Source: JBDLRH01 sp039800165 (lineage in GTDB: Bacteria; Pseudomonadota; Gammaproteobacteria; Burkholderiales; Burkholderiaceae_C). Taken from it: 14,117 nucleotides of DNA. The stretch is taken from positions 1 through 14,117 of the forward strand of contig JBDLRH010000007.1 in the NCBI GenBank assembly GCA_039800165.1. Reading direction: 5' to 3'. Position 1 is the stretch's first letter. Every line of letters begins with the position of its first letter. Shown here in pieces: positions 12,515-14,117 of the stretch. The position numbers were made by a program, and so were the translations under genes. The notes beneath the pieces were generated by a model that made no database searches, had not been told where the DNA came from, and saw only the letters and a list, made by a program, of their open reading frames with translations.

Positions 12515-13755
12515 TGACGCAAGCTTCTGTAACAAATTTTCCGGTCACCGAGCGGGTGCGCGAGGCGCTGGCCGTTACCCGCCGCGGCTGCGAGGAACTG
12601 ATCCCCGAAGACGAGTGGGTACGCAAGCTGGCCCGCTCCGCGGCCACCGGGGTGCCGCTGCGCATCAAGCTCGGTCTGGACCCGACCGCGCCCGACATCC
12701 ACGTGGGCCACACGGTGGTGCTCAACAAGATGCGCCAGCTGCAGGACCTGGGCCACCAGGTGATCTTCCTGATCGGCGACTTCACCACCATGATCGGCGA
12801 CCCCTCGGGCCGCAACAGCACCCGCCCGCCGCTCACCCGCGAGCAGATCGAGGCCAACGCGCAGACCTACTACCGCCAGGCCAGCCTGGTGCTGGACCCG
12901 GCCAAGACCGAGATTCGATACAACAGCGAGTGGAGCGACCCGCTGGGTGCGCGCGGCATGATCCAGCTGGCAGCCAAGTACACCGTGGCGCGCATGATGG
13001 AGCGCGACGACTTCAGCAAGCGCTTTCGCGAGGGGCGCTCGATCAGCGTGCACGAGTTCCTGTACCCGCTGATGCAGGGCTACGACTCGGTGGCCCTGAA
13101 GAGCGACCTGGAGCTCGGCGGCACCGACCAGAAGTTCAACCTGCTGGTGGGTCGCCACCTGCAGCAGGAATACGGCCAGGAGCCGCAGTGCATCCTGACG
13201 ATGCCGCTGCTCGAGGGCCTGGACGGCGTGGACAAGATGTCCAAGTCCAAGAACAACTACGTGGGCATCAGCGAAGACGCCAACACCATGTTCGCCAAGG
13301 TGCTGTCGATCAGCGACGACCTGATGTGGCGCTGGTACACCTTGCTGAGCTTCCGCAGCGAGGCCGAGATCGCGGCGCTGAAGAAGGAAGTGGAGGGCGG
13401 CCGCAATCCCAAGGACGCCAAGGTGATGCTGGCCAAGGAGATCACCACGCGCTTTCACAGCGCCGCGGCGGCCGATGCGGCCGAGCAGGATTTCGTCAAC
13501 CGCTCGCGCGGCGGCGTGCCCGATGAGATCCCCGAGGTGTCGCTGTCGCTGGCCGATGGCGCGCCGATGGGCATCGCTGCGCTGCTGAAGGCCGCTGGCC
13601 TGGCGCCGTCGAGCAGCGAGGCCAACCGCCTGATCGACGGCGGCGGGGTGCGCGTCGATTCTTCGGCCATCAGCGACAAGGGGCTCAAGCTGGCTGCCGG
13701 TACCTATGTGGTGCAGGTGGGCAAGCGGAAGTTTGCGCGGGTGACGCTGGGCTGA
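12514..13755 (+). CDS. tyrS: Tyrosyl-tRNA synthetase
   Basis: A 413-aa class I synthetase charging tRNA-Tyr. It carries KLGLDPTAPDIHVGH (residues 52-66) with the HIGH-type motif HVGH at 63-66, FLIGDFTTMIGDPSGR soon after, SDLELGGTDQKFN in the tyrosine pocket region, and KMSKS at 241-245 followed by KNNYVGI. The last ~65 residues form an S4-type RNA-binding domain (SSSEANRLIDGGGVRVD). This is the TyrRS subtype common in many proteobacteria (HVGH/KMSKS), not the E. coli K-12 TyrS subtype. ATG 12514 is chosen since homology begins soon after; the frame is open upstream without support. It is divergent from the M23 gene, and is followed by a 256-nt gap with a nested palindrome. Confidence 0.98.
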   Translation: MTQASVTNFPVTERVREALAVTRRGCEELIPEDEWVRKLARSAATGVPLRIKLGLDPTAPDIHVGHTVVLNKMRQLQDLGHQVIFLIGDFTTMIGDPSGRNSTRPPLTREQIEANAQTYYRQASLVLDPAKTEIRYNSEWSDPLGARGMIQLAAKYTVARMMERDDFSKRFREGRSISVHEFLYPLMQGYDSVALKSDLELGGTDQKFNLLVGRHLQQEYGQEPQCILTMPLLEGLDGVDKMSKSKNNYVGISEDANTMFAKVLSISDDLMWRWYTLLSFRSEAEIAALKKEVEGGRNPKDAKVMLAKEITTRFHSAAAADAAEQDFVNRSRGGVPDEIPEVSLSLADGAPMGIAALLKAAGLAPSSSEANRLIDGGGVRVDSSAISDKGLKLAAGTYVVQVGKRKFARVTLG

Positions 13756-13816
13756 TCTTCCTGGGCGCTGCGGGATTGGGGCGCGCGCTGCGTGTTTGTG
13801 CTCCGGAGGGGGCGGC

Positions 13817-13907
13817 GGCGACCGGGCACCCCGTTGCGCTCATGTCCCCCGGACCGGCTGGCGCCGGTCCTCCTCCTTGACTTCGCTTCACGGGGTGCCC
13901 GGTTGCC
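13817..13907. repeat. Nested palindrome after tyrS
   Basis: The gap 13756-14011 holds a two-level inverted repeat. The outer arms 13817-13834 and 13890-13907 are complementary at 17 of 18 positions (core ACCGGGCACCCCGT). Between them is a perfect inner hairpin GGACCGGC-TGGC-GCCGGTCC (13851-13870). It lies 61 nt after the tyrS stop and could act as an mRNA end structure. Spurious-looking frames crossing it resemble ones I recall from other Comamonadaceae, which suggests a dispersed repeat; this is not checked. Elsewhere in the gap I note only three AGCGACC words (about 13919, 13949 and 13974) and no promoter I can defend. Confidence 0.68.
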
Positions 13908-14011
13908 GCTGGCGCCCAAGCGACCTGAGCAAATGAGTCGCAGCATCGAGCGACCCAGCGCCAACGCAATCCGAGCGACCTGCGCCCACCCCGCCACGGC
14001 ACAATCAATCG

Positions 14012-14117
14012 ATGGACAAGTCGGCCGCAGCGCGCACGCAAGGCACCCTGAGCCCGCAGACCCTGCTGCGCATCTCGGTGGTGGTGGCCTGCATCACGAT
14101 CGCGCTGAAGACGCTGG
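14012..14117 (+). CDS. Probable cation diffusion facilitator transporter, N-terminal start (partial)
   Basis: ATG 14012 opens MDKSAAARTQGTLSPQTLLR and then ISVVVACITIALKTL, cut by the window end after 35 full codons. The short polar N-terminus followed by a first hydrophobic segment ending in IALKTL resembles the start of CDF-family (Zn/Co/Fe efflux) transporters, whose next residues are normally W.TGSVGLLSDA.ES. That part is outside the window, so the call rests on a short match. No strong ribosome-binding site is seen (ACAATCAATCG upstream). Confidence 0.6.
   Translation, partial: MDKSAAARTQGTLSPQTLLRISVVVACITIALKTL

Noticed and set aside
13685..14041. A 118-codon - strand frame covering the tyrS 3' gap
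   Set aside because: Its sequence is what the nested palindrome reads as on the - strand; it overlaps the ends of both neighbouring genes and has no homology I recognise.

Overview
The window reads as a conserved chromosomal stretch of a high-GC betaproteobacterium of the order Burkholderiales, most likely Comamonadaceae or a close relative. This rests on the GC-rich third codon positions, the protein sequences (MetF, RlmJ, L13, S9, ErpA, the TyrS type) and the gene order rplM-rpsI / DUF6776-like / bactofilin / erpA / anmK / M23 peptidase / tyrS, which I recall as typical of that group. I see no tRNA, rRNA, CRISPR array, prophage or insertion sequence.

Layout. (1) At 1-1031 on the + strand, the tail of a TlyA-family methyltransferase overlaps metF (methionine cycle). 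(2) At 1032-1325 is a gene-free stretch holding a 152-bp foldback palindrome. (3) At 1326-2225 on the - strand is a DUF3047 exported protein. (4) At 2294-6226 on the - strand is a compact paaABCDE operon for phenylacetyl-CoA 1,2-epoxidase. It has 4-nt, 1-nt and near-zero junctions, a TATACT -10, a perfect 26-bp TetR-type operator at its head and a probable terminator at its tail. (5) At 6298-7170 on the - strand is rlmJ, whose stop codon lies inside that operator. (6) At 7214-8199 on the + strand are a consensus -10, a structured leader, rplM, rpsI and a strong intrinsic terminator. (7) At 8231-9376 on the + strand a membrane-anchored coiled-coil protein (DUF6776-like) precedes a bactofilin gene interrupted by an in-frame amber codon at codon 27. 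(8) erpA (+) converges on anmK (-), which follows an M23 endopeptidase gene (-). (9) tyrS (+) diverges from the M23 gene and has an 11-codon upstream ORF overlapping its start. (10) At 13756-14011 is a second nested palindrome, followed by the first 35 codons of a probable cation diffusion facilitator transporter.

How the genes work together. PaaA/PaaC/PaaB/PaaD/PaaE form the ring-epoxidising multicomponent oxygenase, under a repressor not encoded here. rplM and rpsI are the usual L13-S9 operon. Bactofilin, the DUF6776-like protein, the M23 peptidase and AnmK could all serve envelope shape and wall turnover; that link is inference from proximity. ErpA supplies Fe-S clusters generally; whether it serves the nearby PaaE/PaaD metal centres is not shown by the sequence.

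I found no convincing wholly new multi-gene system. The items most worth a second look are the amber-interrupted bactofilin, a palindromic repeat read in frame as an N-terminal extension of PaaC, two long foldback elements, the tyrS upstream ORF, and the operator that shares bases with the rlmJ stop.
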